This document shows, piece by piece, positions 1-9,599 of a stretch of 64,000 nt of DNA. Under the pieces are notes generated by a model that did no database searches, had not been told where the DNA came from, and saw only the letters and a program-made list of their open reading frames with translations. Origin of the DNA: Pontibacter burrus (GTDB lineage: Bacteria > Bacteroidota > Bacteroidia > Cytophagales > Hymenobacteraceae); NCBI RefSeq assembly GCF_010686685.1, contig NZ_JAAGWD010000008.1:1-64000 (forward strand), given 5' to 3'. Every line of letters begins with the position of its first letter. Position 1 is the stretch's first letter. Position numbers and translations under genes: made by a program.

Positions 1-483
1 AAAATAACAGCATCGCCTTTATCTATATAATACAACACCATAATTTTATTAGCACTACTATAGCTGCCCTGTTAAATTTGAAATAAAGCTGCAGATAATG
101 ATCAAGCATGTTTGTCAAAAATCTACTTATGCAGAATTAACCTGGTTTACTTTAAAAAAATAGTTCATCAATTAAACTTATCTTTTTGTATTTTGGTTGG
201 TGTGACAGATAAAGCAGCAGAATAGAACCACTTTGTTTATTACAATTAAGCAAAACCCAAAAACAAGCATTGGCTTTTTTTACTTTTCTTCACTTTGTCT
301 TTTACCCTTACTAAAGGGATTTGAACTATAGAAAAACATTGAAACGATTCACATATATGCATTTTGCATGGTTGTATCTGTTTTAACTATGTACAAATTG
401 AGCAGCACTGATCTGTTCTTTCTGTTCGGGTTTTATCCAATTTAAATAAACTGCTTCTGTAATAAAATTTACCGCTTTTAGCC
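1..483. other. Gene-free leader upstream of the SprB-like gene
   Basis: No credible coding region is seen on either strand. The stretch is A+T-rich, as expected for a promoter region of the long gene that begins at 484. Two copies of the CTATAG core are present (about 57-62 and 325-330), the second as GAACTATAGAAA. No strong Shine-Dalgarno sequence precedes the start codon, which is usual in Bacteroidota. I could not settle on a specific promoter box. Confidence 0.6.
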
Positions 484-3400
484 ATGCAGCCATTTCAATT
501 AGGCAGAATGCTGCCTGTCCTTGTCCTATTTCTGGGACTATGGGCAAACAGCGCTGTCGCACAGGATTGTACGCCTGAAATCAGTACGCCTCAGGGAATA
601 TCGCTCTGTAACGGCGAAGTGCTTTTGCAGGCATCTGCAGCCACCTCTTATGCCTGGTCTACCGGCGAAACCACTTCAGCTATAAAAGTAACCAAACCCG
701 GTACTTACTGGGTTAAAACCACAACTGCCGAGGGCTGCGAAGGCACCTCAGAAAGTATAACTATAGCCGGTGCACCCGATGCCAGCATCACAGATCCTGA
801 ATACCCGGAACTCAACTTTACCTATTGCAGCTACTCCAGCAGTTCATCCGGGTTTAAGTTCACGCTGAACATAGAGAACACTTCCAAAACCAAGGAAACA
901 AACAAAGAATACCACATTAGCTGGGGTGATGGCAAAACCAGCACGTATGGCAAAAACTTCGACAGAGTAACACATACCTATACTGCCGGCGGCGGCTATG
1001 ATATCGTACTGACCGTAATTGGCGAAAACGGCTGTAGTACTACCACTTCCAAGCGTATGTTTGTGGGCAGCAACCCGGGACTAGGCATCTCTAGCGATGG
1101 TAACAACACACAGTGTGCTCCTGCTACTTACCGCTTTAAAATTACTGGTGTTGATGGCAACTCACCTGAAACAGTTTACACGTTCCAATTTGATGATGGC
1201 ACACCGGCTATTACTTACAAGCATGATGAGCTACCGGCAGACCGTTACATTTATCATACGTTTACAGAGACCTCAAAAAACACAGAATTTGGATTTACCT
1301 TAACCGGTTATGCCAAGAACCCATGTAGCTCGTCACGCGCTACCTTTTCTGGTATTAGAATCTCGAAAGGCCCGGAAGCTGATTTTGCAGTTGGTAATGG
1401 AACATCGTTGTGTATCAACCAGCCTGTTAACCTGCAGAACCTGACAAAAAGTGGCTATGACGCCACAAACAATACGGAAACTTACCAGAGCGAGTGGTCT
1501 ATTGTACCGGCAACCGGCTGGCGTTTCGTATCAGGTTCAGCTACTTCTAAAAGCCCTAGAATTGTATTCACCGAGCCTGGTAAATACAAGCTTACCTTAA
1601 CTGCTAAATCTCTGGATACCAACCTATCGTGTGGTTCGAGCAGCAAAGAGCGCGAAATTATAGTTGCTGCTCCTCCGGTAGCAGATTTCACCTTAGATCC
1701 TACCCCATCCATTAACTGTACCCCAAACACATTCAAAGCCCTAAATACCTCAACTGGCGATGGTGTAACCTACACCTGGCAGGTAATGCCGGCGGAAGGC
1801 TGGAGCTTTGCCAATGGCACTACGGCTACATCTGAAAATCCGGAATTCAATTTCGCGAAGGCAGGAGATTACACTATAAAACTTGTTGCAACCAACCTGT
1901 GTGCCCCAGCAAGCATAAAAGAGCAGAAAATAACCATACGCAATAAGCCTGTTGTTACGCTGCCTGCCAATGCCGTGTATTGCGGTCCGCAAACTATAAG
2001 TTTTACGTCAGCTAATGCAGCGCATAAACCAACTTACGATGCTCAATCCGGAACTATAACTGGCTACCGCTGGACAGTAACCGGCGGAAATGCAACGTTT
2101 GCAGAAGGCAGCAGCACTTCAGCTAACCCAACTATAGCCTTCCCGGAAGCTGGTTTATATACCGTTAGTGTTGTAGCTATAAATGAGTGCGGCGAATCAG
2201 AACCGGCAACGCAGCAGATTCGCATCGACGCCTTACCGGAATTGAAAGCCACTGCCGAAATGCCTGTACTTTGCAAAGGCAGCAGTACAACTATAGCTGT
2301 AACAGGTGCCGATACCTATACCTGGGCACCAGCTGATGGTTTAAGCGTAACCACTGGCAGCACAGTAACTGTAAAACCAACCAAAACTACAACTTATACT
2401 ATTACCGGTAAAAACAACGCTACGGGCTGTATCAGCACCACTACTATAACTATAGTTGTAAACGAGCCCCCGAAAGTAGAGCTGGTTGCTGATGTATATG
2501 AGATCTGCGTAGGCCAGGCACAGGCAGTGCTTACTGCATCCGGCGCAGACCGCTACGAGTGGTCTCCGGCTACAGGTTTATCAGCTACTACCGGGGCCAG
2601 TGTTACCGCTACACCAGCGCAAACCACAACTTATACGGTTACTGGATTTGATGATGAAACCGGCTGCAGCAGCACGGCACAGGTAACTATAAAAGTAAAC
2701 CCATTGCCAGTTGTTAGCGCAGGACCGGACATTACTGTTTGTAACAACCCGGTTCCGACCAAACTAGTAGGTAGCCCTGCAGGTGGTGTTTGGAGCGGCG
2801 CGCATGTATCGGCAGATGGTACCTTTACGCCTCCAGCCGAAACCGGCACTTTTACCTTAACTTATACTTACACCGACCCGAAAGGCTGCAGCAACTATAG
2901 CACCATGCAGGTTACGGTTAATGAAGCTCCGGTAGCGGATGCCGGTCAGGGTATAACCGTATGTTTGAACAGTGGCAGCTTTAACCTAAAGGCAACACTA
3001 GCCGGCGGAAAATGGTCAGGATCAACACTAGTAACAGCTAATGGTAAATTTACGCCATCAAAAGCAGGTGTTTATACCTTAACCTATACTTTCGGGGAAG
3101 GTAGCTGCGAGACAAAAGACCAGGTTATAGTTACTGTAAATGAACTACCTAAAGCCCCCAATGTTGCTGCGGCGGAGATTCTTTGCCCTGGCTTCGGCAC
3201 TACTTTGCAGGTACAAAACCCGGTAGGTAAGCTGGCCTGGTACGATGCTGCCACTGGCGGTAAACTTTTAGGCGAAGGCGCTACTTTTACAACTCCGGCA
3301 CTTGACAAAACCACCACTTACTACGTAGAAACTACGATTGAAGGCGGCTGTACCAGCGTGCGTACTCCGGTTAAAGTTACGGTTCGTCCGGCAACTCCGG

Positions 3401-6400
3401 CGCCAACGGTAGCTCCTGTTACCCTTTGCGGACCAGGCAGCGGCGCCACATTGGTAGCGCAAGGCAATGCCACTGTTTACCAATGGTTCGATGTGGCCGA
3501 AGGTGGTACCATGCTATTCCAGGGTCGTTCGTTTGGGATTGCATCTGTAAACGAGAGCAAAACTTATTATGTGCAGGCTGTTATTGATGGATGTATCAGC
3601 CCGAGAACTCCGGCAACGATAACCGTACTGGATGTGATCAGCAACAACATTATTGAGGCTGTAGCTGAGATCTGTGCGGGACAAACACCAGATCCGTTAG
3701 TGGGCTCCACTCCTATCGGCGGTGACAGCAACTATAGCTATTACTGGGAAATCAGCACGAAATCTGCCACGGAAGGCTTTAGTAAAGTGGAAGGCGCTAC
3801 TGGCAAAGACTACCAGCCGGGTGCGCTTACAGTACCAACCTGGTTCCGCAGAGTTGCAGCTTCATCGGTTTGCGCGCACGTATCGGAGTCGGTAAAAGTG
3901 AGTGTAACACCTGTTATCAGCAGCAACACGGTATCGGAAGATGCTACGTATTGCCTTGGCGCAACTATCGCCCAACTGAACGGCAGTCAGCCGACTGGCG
4001 GTAACAATAACTATAGTTATACCTGGGAAATGAGCACTACCGGCGAGAACGGAAACTATACAGCGGCTACCGGTATCAACACAGAACAGCACTATAAGCC
4101 GGGCACGGTAGATGTAACCACCTGGTTCAGAAGAAAAGTAACATCAGGTACTTGCCAGGTGAGCATCAGTCAGCCGGTAAAGATCACGATCTATAAACCG
4201 ATCACAAATAATACGATAGTAGGCGAACAGACCGTTTGCGCCAATGCCATACCGCAGGTGCTGGAAGGCAGCCAGCCGGAAAATGGCGATGGCAACTATA
4301 GCTACCGCTGGTACATGAGCACCGACGGCGAAAACTTTACTCTGGCAACCGGCCAGAACAACGGCATCAACTATAAGGTAGGCGCCCTTACCCGCACCAC
4401 CTGGTTTAAGCGCGAAGTAACCGGTGGACCATGCGATGCGAGAATTAGTAACACCATCAAAATTCATGTGAATCCGGTCATAGCCAGCAACATCATCTCC
4501 AAAGACCAGGTGATCTGTTTCGGTACTGAAGCTGCAGTGCTTACCGGTACAACGCCAACCGGCGGAGATGGTAACTATAGTTTCCGCTGGATGGTGAGCA
4601 CAACTGGTGCAAACGGTACTTACGCACCGGCTGCGGGTACTAACAACCTGCCAAACTATACACCGGGCGCTGTGGCTACCACCACCTGGTATAAGCGCGA
4701 AGTGCTTTCAGGTACGTGTGTGGATGTGTCGCCGGCGATAGAAGTAACGGTAGTGCCGCTTCCGGTGGCTCCTGCCGTGACGGGTATTACCATCTGCGAA
4801 GGCACCAAAGCGACACTCACTGTTTCGGCATCAGGTAACTATAACTGGTACACTGCTGCCAATGCCACGACACCTGTATTCAGCGGCCGTAGCTTCGAAA
4901 CGCCTGCACTGAGCGCCACTACAACTTATTATGTAGAAACGGTAAATGCCAATGGTTGCGGAAGCTCCGAGCGCACTGCCGTTACTGTTACGGTAAACAA
5001 AAACATCAGCAACAACAGCCTTATAGCGCCAACTGCAGTCATCTGCGCCGGACAAATGCCAGCATTAATTAGCGGAGCAGGCACAGGCCCGGAAGGCGGA
5101 AATGGCACCTATACGTACCGCTGGGAAAAGAAAACTGAAGGCGTAGATGCTGACTTCAAAACGATTGCAGGCGCAACTTCGGCAACTTACCAGCCCACAG
5201 CGCTTACTAAAACAACCTGGTTCCGCCGTGTAGTAATTTCAGGACCATGTGCTGAACATGTAAGCGAAGCGGTGAAAGTAGATGTATTGCCAGCCCTGGA
5301 GAATAACACACTTGCTGCCGCAACAGCAATCTGCGAAGGCGAAACGCCAGCTTTATTAACTGGTTCTGCGCCAACCGGCGGCAATGGCAGCTATACTTAT
5401 AATTGGTCTTTCAGTGAAAACGGTACATCCTTTACCGATATCGCGAACAGCAACGTGAAAGATTATCAGCCGAGCAAATTAACTAAAACTACCTGGTTCA
5501 AGAGAACTATAGTTTCAGGACCGTGCGCCAGATTAGAGAGCAATGTAGTGCAGGTGGTAGTGCATCCGGCTATAGTTGCCAACACCATTACCCCAACCGA
5601 AACTATAGTTTGCGAGAATGATAAACCGGGCATCATCAACGGCTCTAAACATGCAGGCGGCATAAGTGCCTTTACTTACCTGTGGGAAATGAGTACTGAT
5701 GGTGTAAACTTTAGTTCGGCGCCGGGCGTGAACAGCAACCAGTCGTACCAACCAGCTGCTTTAACAGTGCCGACCTGGTTCCGCCGCAAGGTTACATCAG
5801 GCAAATGCTTTGATTACTCGGCGGCTGTTAAGATCGATGTGAATCCAGTGATCGCGAGCAATACCATAACCGAAGAACAAATGGTGTGTGTGGGTGGTAC
5901 CCCTGCCCTACTGAAAGGTTCTACCCCAATTGGTGGTAATGGTACCTATAGTTACGAGTGGCAGTCGGCCACAACTAATTCACCTGCGGCATTCAGTACA
6001 GTGGGTACAGGTGTTAACTACCAGCCAAGTGCTTTGTCGGTAACAACTTACTTCAGACGAGTAGTTACATCAGGTGCGTGTTCGCATGTTTCGAATGTGG
6101 TAAAAGTAACAGTATCTCCGCAGATTACCAGAAACACGATCACAACTGATCAAACGATCTACTCGGGTCAGCGTCCGGCTCCGTTAACAGGCTCATTGCC
6201 AGCCGGCGGCGACAATACTTACAGGTACCTGTGGGAAGTGAGCACGGATGGTGTGAACTATAAAACAGCAACCGGCCTGAACGACGGCAGAAACTATAGC
6301 CCGGGCGTGCTGGATGAAAATACATGGTACCGCAGACGCGTGTTCTCGGGTGGTTGCGAAAGCATCTCCAACGCTGTCAAGGTTACGATTACGCCGTCTA

Positions 6401-7692
6401 TCTCTAACAACAACATACAGGCCGATCAGGTGATCTGCTTCGGTAATACACCACAGGTGCTGAAAGGCTCTATGCCGGTAGGTGGCGAAGGCGACTATAT
6501 CTACCAGTGGCAGTACAAAACATCGGAGCCTGGTGCGGTATGGGTGTCTGCCAAAGGTGTAAGCAACAGCATCGATTATGCTCCGCCAGCACTTACCCAA
6601 GATACTTGGTTCCACAGAATTGTGATCTCAGGCCCGCGCTCGCATGAGAGCCAGGAAGTGATGATCACGGTGAAGCCTGCCATGAGCAACAACAAGATCA
6701 GCACCAACCAGACGATATGTTATGCTACAGCACCATCTACTTTAAAGGGTACTACGCCAACAGGTGGCAGCGGCAACTATAGCTACCTATGGGAATACAG
6801 CACCACTGGTCCGGACAAAGGCTTTACAACAGCACCAGGCGCCAACAATGGCCAGAACTATAACCCAATGCCGTTAACGCAGAAAACCTGGTTCAGAAGG
6901 GTGGTTACATCGGAGTCGTGTGAAGGCCTGGTGAGTAATGCGATCGTTGTGAACATTAATGCACAGCCGGATGCACCGGTGGCGAAAGGTGCTATAGTTT
7001 GCTCTGGCAACAATGTGACGTTATCGGCTAAAGGCAAAGAAGGCAGACTGGAATGGTATGCTTCGGCAAGTTCGGGAGCGCTGCTGGGTGTGGGTAATAC
7101 CTTTACTACGCCTGCGCTAACGCATACAACAACCTACTACGTGCAGGAAGTAACACTATCATGTGCCAGCGAACGCACAGCGGTAACAGTGACAGTTACG
7201 GAGCCATCGGCAGATGCAGGCCCGGATGTGACTATCATCAAAGGCAGAAGCACTACACTGGAAGCATCTGGCGGCGATAGCTATAGTTGGTCTCCGGCTG
7301 TTGGCCTGAGCAACCCGAATGTGGCAAACCCGGTGGCAACACCAGAATCAACCACCACTTACAAGGTAACTATAACTACGGCAAGTGGCTGTACTTTCAC
7401 AGATGAAGTTACAGTAACGGTGCTTCCTTTTGTAGAGATACCGAACACCTTTACCCCTAACCGCGACGGCATAAACGATACCTGGGAAATTGCCAACCTG
7501 AAGAAATATCCGAACTGTAAGGTGCAGGTGTTTAACCAGTGGGGAGCCATAGTTTTCCAGTCGAACGGGTACCAGACGCCGTGGGATGGCCGCCACAACG
7601 GCCAGGAATTACCACTTGCTACTTACTACTACATCATCCAGTTAGAGCCAGGTGAGAAACCATTATCAGGAAGTATAACAATCGTTAAATAA
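484..7692 (+). CDS. SprB-like giant surface adhesin with T9SS type B sorting domain
   Basis: A 2402-residue secreted protein. A signal peptide covers residues 1 to about 26 (hydrophobic core, ends SAVAQ). PKD-like and Ig-like domains follow, for example the SWGDGK motif near residue 143. From about residue 1050 to 2155 there are eleven copies of a 92-94 residue repeat with conserved L-x-G-S-x-P-x-G-G, NYSY-W, TTWFRR and SGxC motifs; an unrelated Ig-like domain separates copies 4 and 5. The last about 87 residues (from FVEIPNTFTPNRDGIND, about 2316) match the gliding-motility C-terminal domain used as the T9SS type B signal. Family knowledge: SprB-type proteins are displayed on the surface, moved by the gliding machinery and exported with the help of a PorP/SprF partner, encoded here 9 bp downstream. 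The adhesin role is inferred; a gliding phenotype cannot be read from this window. Confidence 0.9.
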   Translation: MQPFQLGRMLPVLVLFLGLWANSAVAQDCTPEISTPQGISLCNGEVLLQASAATSYAWSTGETTSAIKVTKPGTYWVKTTTAEGCEGTSESITIAGAPDASITDPEYPELNFTYCSYSSSSSGFKFTLNIENTSKTKETNKEYHISWGDGKTSTYGKNFDRVTHTYTAGGGYDIVLTVIGENGCSTTTSKRMFVGSNPGLGISSDGNNTQCAPATYRFKITGVDGNSPETVYTFQFDDGTPAITYKHDELPADRYIYHTFTETSKNTEFGFTLTGYAKNPCSSSRATFSGIRISKGPEADFAVGNGTSLCINQPVNLQNLTKSGYDATNNTETYQSEWSIVPATGWRFVSGSATSKSPRIVFTEPGKYKLTLTAKSLDTNLSCGSSSKEREIIVAAPPVADFTLDPTPSINCTPNTFKALNTSTGDGVTYTWQVMPAEGWSFANGTTATSENPEFNFAKAGDYTIKLVATNLCAPASIKEQKITIRNKPVVTLPANAVYCGPQTISFTSANAAHKPTYDAQSGTITGYRWTVTGGNATFAEGSSTSANPTIAFPEAGLYTVSVVAINECGESEPATQQIRIDALPELKATAEMPVLCKGSSTTIAVTGADTYTWAPADGLSVTTGSTVTVKPTKTTTYTITGKNNATGCISTTTITIVVNEPPKVELVADVYEICVGQAQAVLTASGADRYEWSPATGLSATTGASVTATPAQTTTYTVTGFDDETGCSSTAQVTIKVNPLPVVSAGPDITVCNNPVPTKLVGSPAGGVWSGAHVSADGTFTPPAETGTFTLTYTYTDPKGCSNYSTMQVTVNEAPVADAGQGITVCLNSGSFNLKATLAGGKWSGSTLVTANGKFTPSKAGVYTLTYTFGEGSCETKDQVIVTVNELPKAPNVAAAEILCPGFGTTLQVQNPVGKLAWYDAATGGKLLGEGATFTTPALDKTTTYYVETTIEGGCTSVRTPVKVTVRPATPAPTVAPVTLCGPGSGATLVAQGNATVYQWFDVAEGGTMLFQGRSFGIASVNESKTYYVQAVIDGCISPRTPATITVLDVISNNIIEAVAEICAGQTPDPLVGSTPIGGDSNYSYYWEISTKSATEGFSKVEGATGKDYQPGALTVPTWFRRVAASSVCAHVSESVKVSVTPVISSNTVSEDATYCLGATIAQLNGSQPTGGNNNYSYTWEMSTTGENGNYTAATGINTEQHYKPGTVDVTTWFRRKVTSGTCQVSISQPVKITIYKPITNNTIVGEQTVCANAIPQVLEGSQPENGDGNYSYRWYMSTDGENFTLATGQNNGINYKVGALTRTTWFKREVTGGPCDARISNTIKIHVNPVIASNIISKDQVICFGTEAAVLTGTTPTGGDGNYSFRWMVSTTGANGTYAPAAGTNNLPNYTPGAVATTTWYKREVLSGTCVDVSPAIEVTVVPLPVAPAVTGITICEGTKATLTVSASGNYNWYTAANATTPVFSGRSFETPALSATTTYYVETVNANGCGSSERTAVTVTVNKNISNNSLIAPTAVICAGQMPALISGAGTGPEGGNGTYTYRWEKKTEGVDADFKTIAGATSATYQPTALTKTTWFRRVVISGPCAEHVSEAVKVDVLPALENNTLAAATAICEGETPALLTGSAPTGGNGSYTYNWSFSENGTSFTDIANSNVKDYQPSKLTKTTWFKRTIVSGPCARLESNVVQVVVHPAIVANTITPTETIVCENDKPGIINGSKHAGGISAFTYLWEMSTDGVNFSSAPGVNSNQSYQPAALTVPTWFRRKVTSGKCFDYSAAVKIDVNPVIASNTITEEQMVCVGGTPALLKGSTPIGGNGTYSYEWQSATTNSPAAFSTVGTGVNYQPSALSVTTYFRRVVTSGACSHVSNVVKVTVSPQITRNTITTDQTIYSGQRPAPLTGSLPAGGDNTYRYLWEVSTDGVNYKTATGLNDGRNYSPGVLDENTWYRRRVFSGGCESISNAVKVTITPSISNNNIQADQVICFGNTPQVLKGSMPVGGEGDYIYQWQYKTSEPGAVWVSAKGVSNSIDYAPPALTQDTWFHRIVISGPRSHESQEVMITVKPAMSNNKISTNQTICYATAPSTLKGTTPTGGSGNYSYLWEYSTTGPDKGFTTAPGANNGQNYNPMPLTQKTWFRRVVTSESCEGLVSNAIVVNINAQPDAPVAKGAIVCSGNNVTLSAKGKEGRLEWYASASSGALLGVGNTFTTPALTHTTTYYVQEVTLSCASERTAVTVTVTEPSADAGPDVTIIKGRSTTLEASGGDSYSWSPAVGLSNPNVANPVATPESTTTYKVTITTASGCTFTDEVTVTVLPFVEIPNTFTPNRDGINDTWEIANLKKYPNCKVQVFNQWGAIVFQSNGYQTPWDGRHNGQELPLATYYYIIQLEPGEKPLSGSITIVK

Positions 7693-7701
7693 CGGTAATC
7701 T

Positions 7702-8721
7702 ATGAACAAACTTTTAGCCTTAGTTTTTGTGTTATTGCTTGCCGGCCAGACCATGGCGCAGCAAAGACCACAGTACACACAGTATTCTACCAACAACTAT
7801 CTGCTTAACCCTGCTATTACAGGTATAGAAGATTATGGCGACCTGAAATTGGGTACAAGGCAGCAGTGGTCCGGACTGGAAGGTGCACCACAGTCTTATT
7901 ACGCCAGCTTTCATATGCCGATCAACAAGGATATGTCTTCGTCGTACAGGGGCGGTCGCATTGGCTCAGCAGCTAAAGAAGCTACCACTAAAAAGCCGAG
8001 CAAGTATAAAAAGATACGTCCTCACCACGGCTTAGGTGTACAGGCGGCCAGCACCAGAACAGGTCCTTTAAAGCGTGGTAGTATGAGCCTCAGCTATGCC
8101 TATCACCAGCCGCTTACCAAGTCGCTGCGCGTGTCGGCGGGTGTGGCGCCGGGCTTTATACAGTACAGCCTGGACCCGGGAACGGTAACTACAGCACAAG
8201 GCAATGATCCGGCTATTTACGATGGCCGCGTAAACGAAATGAAGTTCGACCTGAACATGGGTATCTGGCTTTACTCCTATGATTTTTATGTAGGTTTAGC
8301 CGGCTCACAGCTGGTGCCAAGCAAACGGAAGTACATCAACGATAACTCCGTGATCACCGACAACGAAGGCCGGCTGCAGCAACATTATTTTGCCACAGCA
8401 GGTTACAGAGTGGATGTTTCGCCTTATTTGTCAGTAATTCCATCTGTAATGGTGAAAATGGCGCAACCAAGCCCTGTTTCGGTAGATGCCACCGCCAAAG
8501 TAATGTATGCCAACCGCATCTGGGCTAGTGTAACCTACCGCCACAACGAGTCGGTTGCGGCCATGGCAGGCATCAACGTCAGCCATTTGTTCGATGTTTC
8601 TTATTCTTATGATGCCAGCACCTCGCCGCTGGGGCAGGCCAATGCCGGAAGCCATGAAGTAGTAGTTGGTTTTAAATTGCGTAACACGCGTCGTATCCTC
8701 TGCCCGGAATGGGCTTGGTAA
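7702..8721 (+). CDS. PorP/SprF family T9SS outer-membrane protein
   Basis: 339 residues with a signal peptide ending at about residue 19 (AGQTMAQ). The mature start QRPQYTQYSTNNYLLNPA is the hallmark of the PorP/SprF family, and the remainder is a beta-barrel-like sequence ending with an aromatic residue (EWAW). Family members are partners of individual type B cargo proteins and are needed for their delivery or surface attachment. The start codon lies 9 bp after the stop of the giant adhesin, so the two are very probably one operon and a cognate pair. The stop codon TAA runs straight into CTATAG, a copy of the window-wide repeat. Confidence 0.92.
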   Translation: MNKLLALVFVLLLAGQTMAQQRPQYTQYSTNNYLLNPAITGIEDYGDLKLGTRQQWSGLEGAPQSYYASFHMPINKDMSSSYRGGRIGSAAKEATTKKPSKYKKIRPHHGLGVQAASTRTGPLKRGSMSLSYAYHQPLTKSLRVSAGVAPGFIQYSLDPGTVTTAQGNDPAIYDGRVNEMKFDLNMGIWLYSYDFYVGLAGSQLVPSKRKYINDNSVITDNEGRLQQHYFATAGYRVDVSPYLSVIPSVMVKMAQPSPVSVDATAKVMYANRIWASVTYRHNESVAAMAGINVSHLFDVSYSYDASTSPLGQANAGSHEVVVGFKLRNTRRILCPEWAW

Positions 8722-8749
8722 CTATAGATTAAAAGGTTTACAAGTGTAG

Positions 8750-8775
8750 AAAAGGACAGCGCAGGCTGTCCTTTT
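8750..8775 (+). terminator. Rho-independent terminator after the porP/sprF-like gene
   Basis: An 11-bp perfect stem (AAAAGGACAGC / GCTGTCCTTTT) with a 4-nt loop is followed by T-rich sequence, 28 bp after the stop codon. Confidence 0.8.
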
Positions 8776-8845
8776 TGCTTTACAGGAAACTATAACTTTT
8801 CGTAAAGATTCAAGTATAGTTATACCGTTATAAAACTGCTGTACT

Positions 8846-9217
8846 ATGCTTCGGAAGACAATTGGAATTATACTTTGCCTGCTGTTCATCAGCTTTGCAG
8901 CCATGCAATACAATGATCCGGATCCTGCCTTGTGGATCGCTATTTACGTGGTGGCGGGTATTATCTGTGTATTAGCTGCTTTTGGAAAACTGCCTTTGGT
9001 GGTGATGGCTGTAGCCTGTGCTGCGTGTGTAGTAGGTGCTTTTATAGTTTGGCCGGAAAAATACGAAGGCCTGGAGGTTGGTGGCGGCGACATCAAGAAC
9101 ATCGAAGAAGCAAGAGAGTCGCTTGGTTTACTTTTAATTGGGTTGGTGATGTTTTTATATGCTATCCTGCCAGGGCGAATCAGAAATGAAACACCAACTA
9201 TGCGGGCTGTGCAATAG
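8846..9217 (+). CDS. Small TMEM220-like membrane protein
   Basis: 123 residues with about four hydrophobic segments (residues about 5-20, 28-45, 47-68 and 91-110). The conserved AMQYNDPDP motif after the first helix is typical of the TMEM220 transmembrane family, whose function is not established. The gene stands alone behind the terminator of the adhesin operon. The start is the first ATG and gives a complete first helix. The family call rests on the motif and topology only. Confidence 0.8.
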   Translation: MLRKTIGIILCLLFISFAAMQYNDPDPALWIAIYVVAGIICVLAAFGKLPLVVMAVACAACVVGAFIVWPEKYEGLEVGGGDIKNIEEARESLGLLLIGLVMFLYAILPGRIRNETPTMRAVQ

Positions 9218-9316
9218 AGTTCATTGTGTTTTAAGTGCCTACCTCTGCGTTCCTTCCATTTAAACTATAACCCAACGGTTCGCAAATTATTGACAATAAG
9301 ATCCTTGTAACACACA

Positions 9317-9350
9317 AAAGGCTGGTCTTCAATGACCAGCCTTTGTTTTT
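9317..9350. terminator. Bidirectional terminator between convergent genes
   Basis: An 11-bp perfect stem (AAAGGCTGGTC / GACCAGCCTTT) with a 6-nt loop is flanked by A-tracts and T-tracts, so it can end transcription from both the TMEM220-like gene and the copper operon on the minus strand. An exact AACTATAGTT (9357-9366) lies beside it. Confidence 0.85.
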
Positions 9351-9365
9351 GATTCTAACTATAGT

Positions 9366-9572
9366 TTAAACTTCCTCGGCTTTAAACCCGGCCTTTTCCA
9401 CAGTGTTTCTGATTTGATCTGCATTCAGCGTATCCGTCTGCACTTCCAGAATTTTGTCCGGGTTATCGGTATCAACCTGCCAGGTTACGCCTTCCAGTTT
9501 GTTCATGTGTGGCGTTACAGCTTTTACACATCCACCACAGTTTATATTGGTTTTGAATTTATAGGTCTTCAT
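9366..9572 (-). CDS. CopZ-like heavy-metal-associated (HMA) protein
   Basis: A 68-residue single-domain HMA protein that starts MKTYKFKTNI and carries the metal-binding motif N-C-G-G-C-V. Such proteins are cytosolic copper chaperones or copper buffers that hand metal to a P-type ATPase. It lies 27 bp downstream of copA on the same strand, so co-transcription is likely. An ATG three codons upstream (9581) is an alternative start; the chosen one matches the usual family N-terminus. The stop codon TAA is followed at once by ACTATAGTT. Metal specificity is inferred from the neighbour. Confidence 0.87.
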   Translation of the reverse strand: MKTYKFKTNINCGGCVKAVTPHMNKLEGVTWQVDTDNPDKILEVQTDTLNADQIRNTVEKAGFKAEEV

Positions 9573-9599
9573 ATTTAACATAATTTATTAACTAAACAC

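Noticed and set aside
3637-6960. Regular DNA repeat resembling a tandem or CRISPR array
   Set aside because: Period is about 276-282 bp and in frame; it encodes the adhesin domains, not short direct repeats with spacers.
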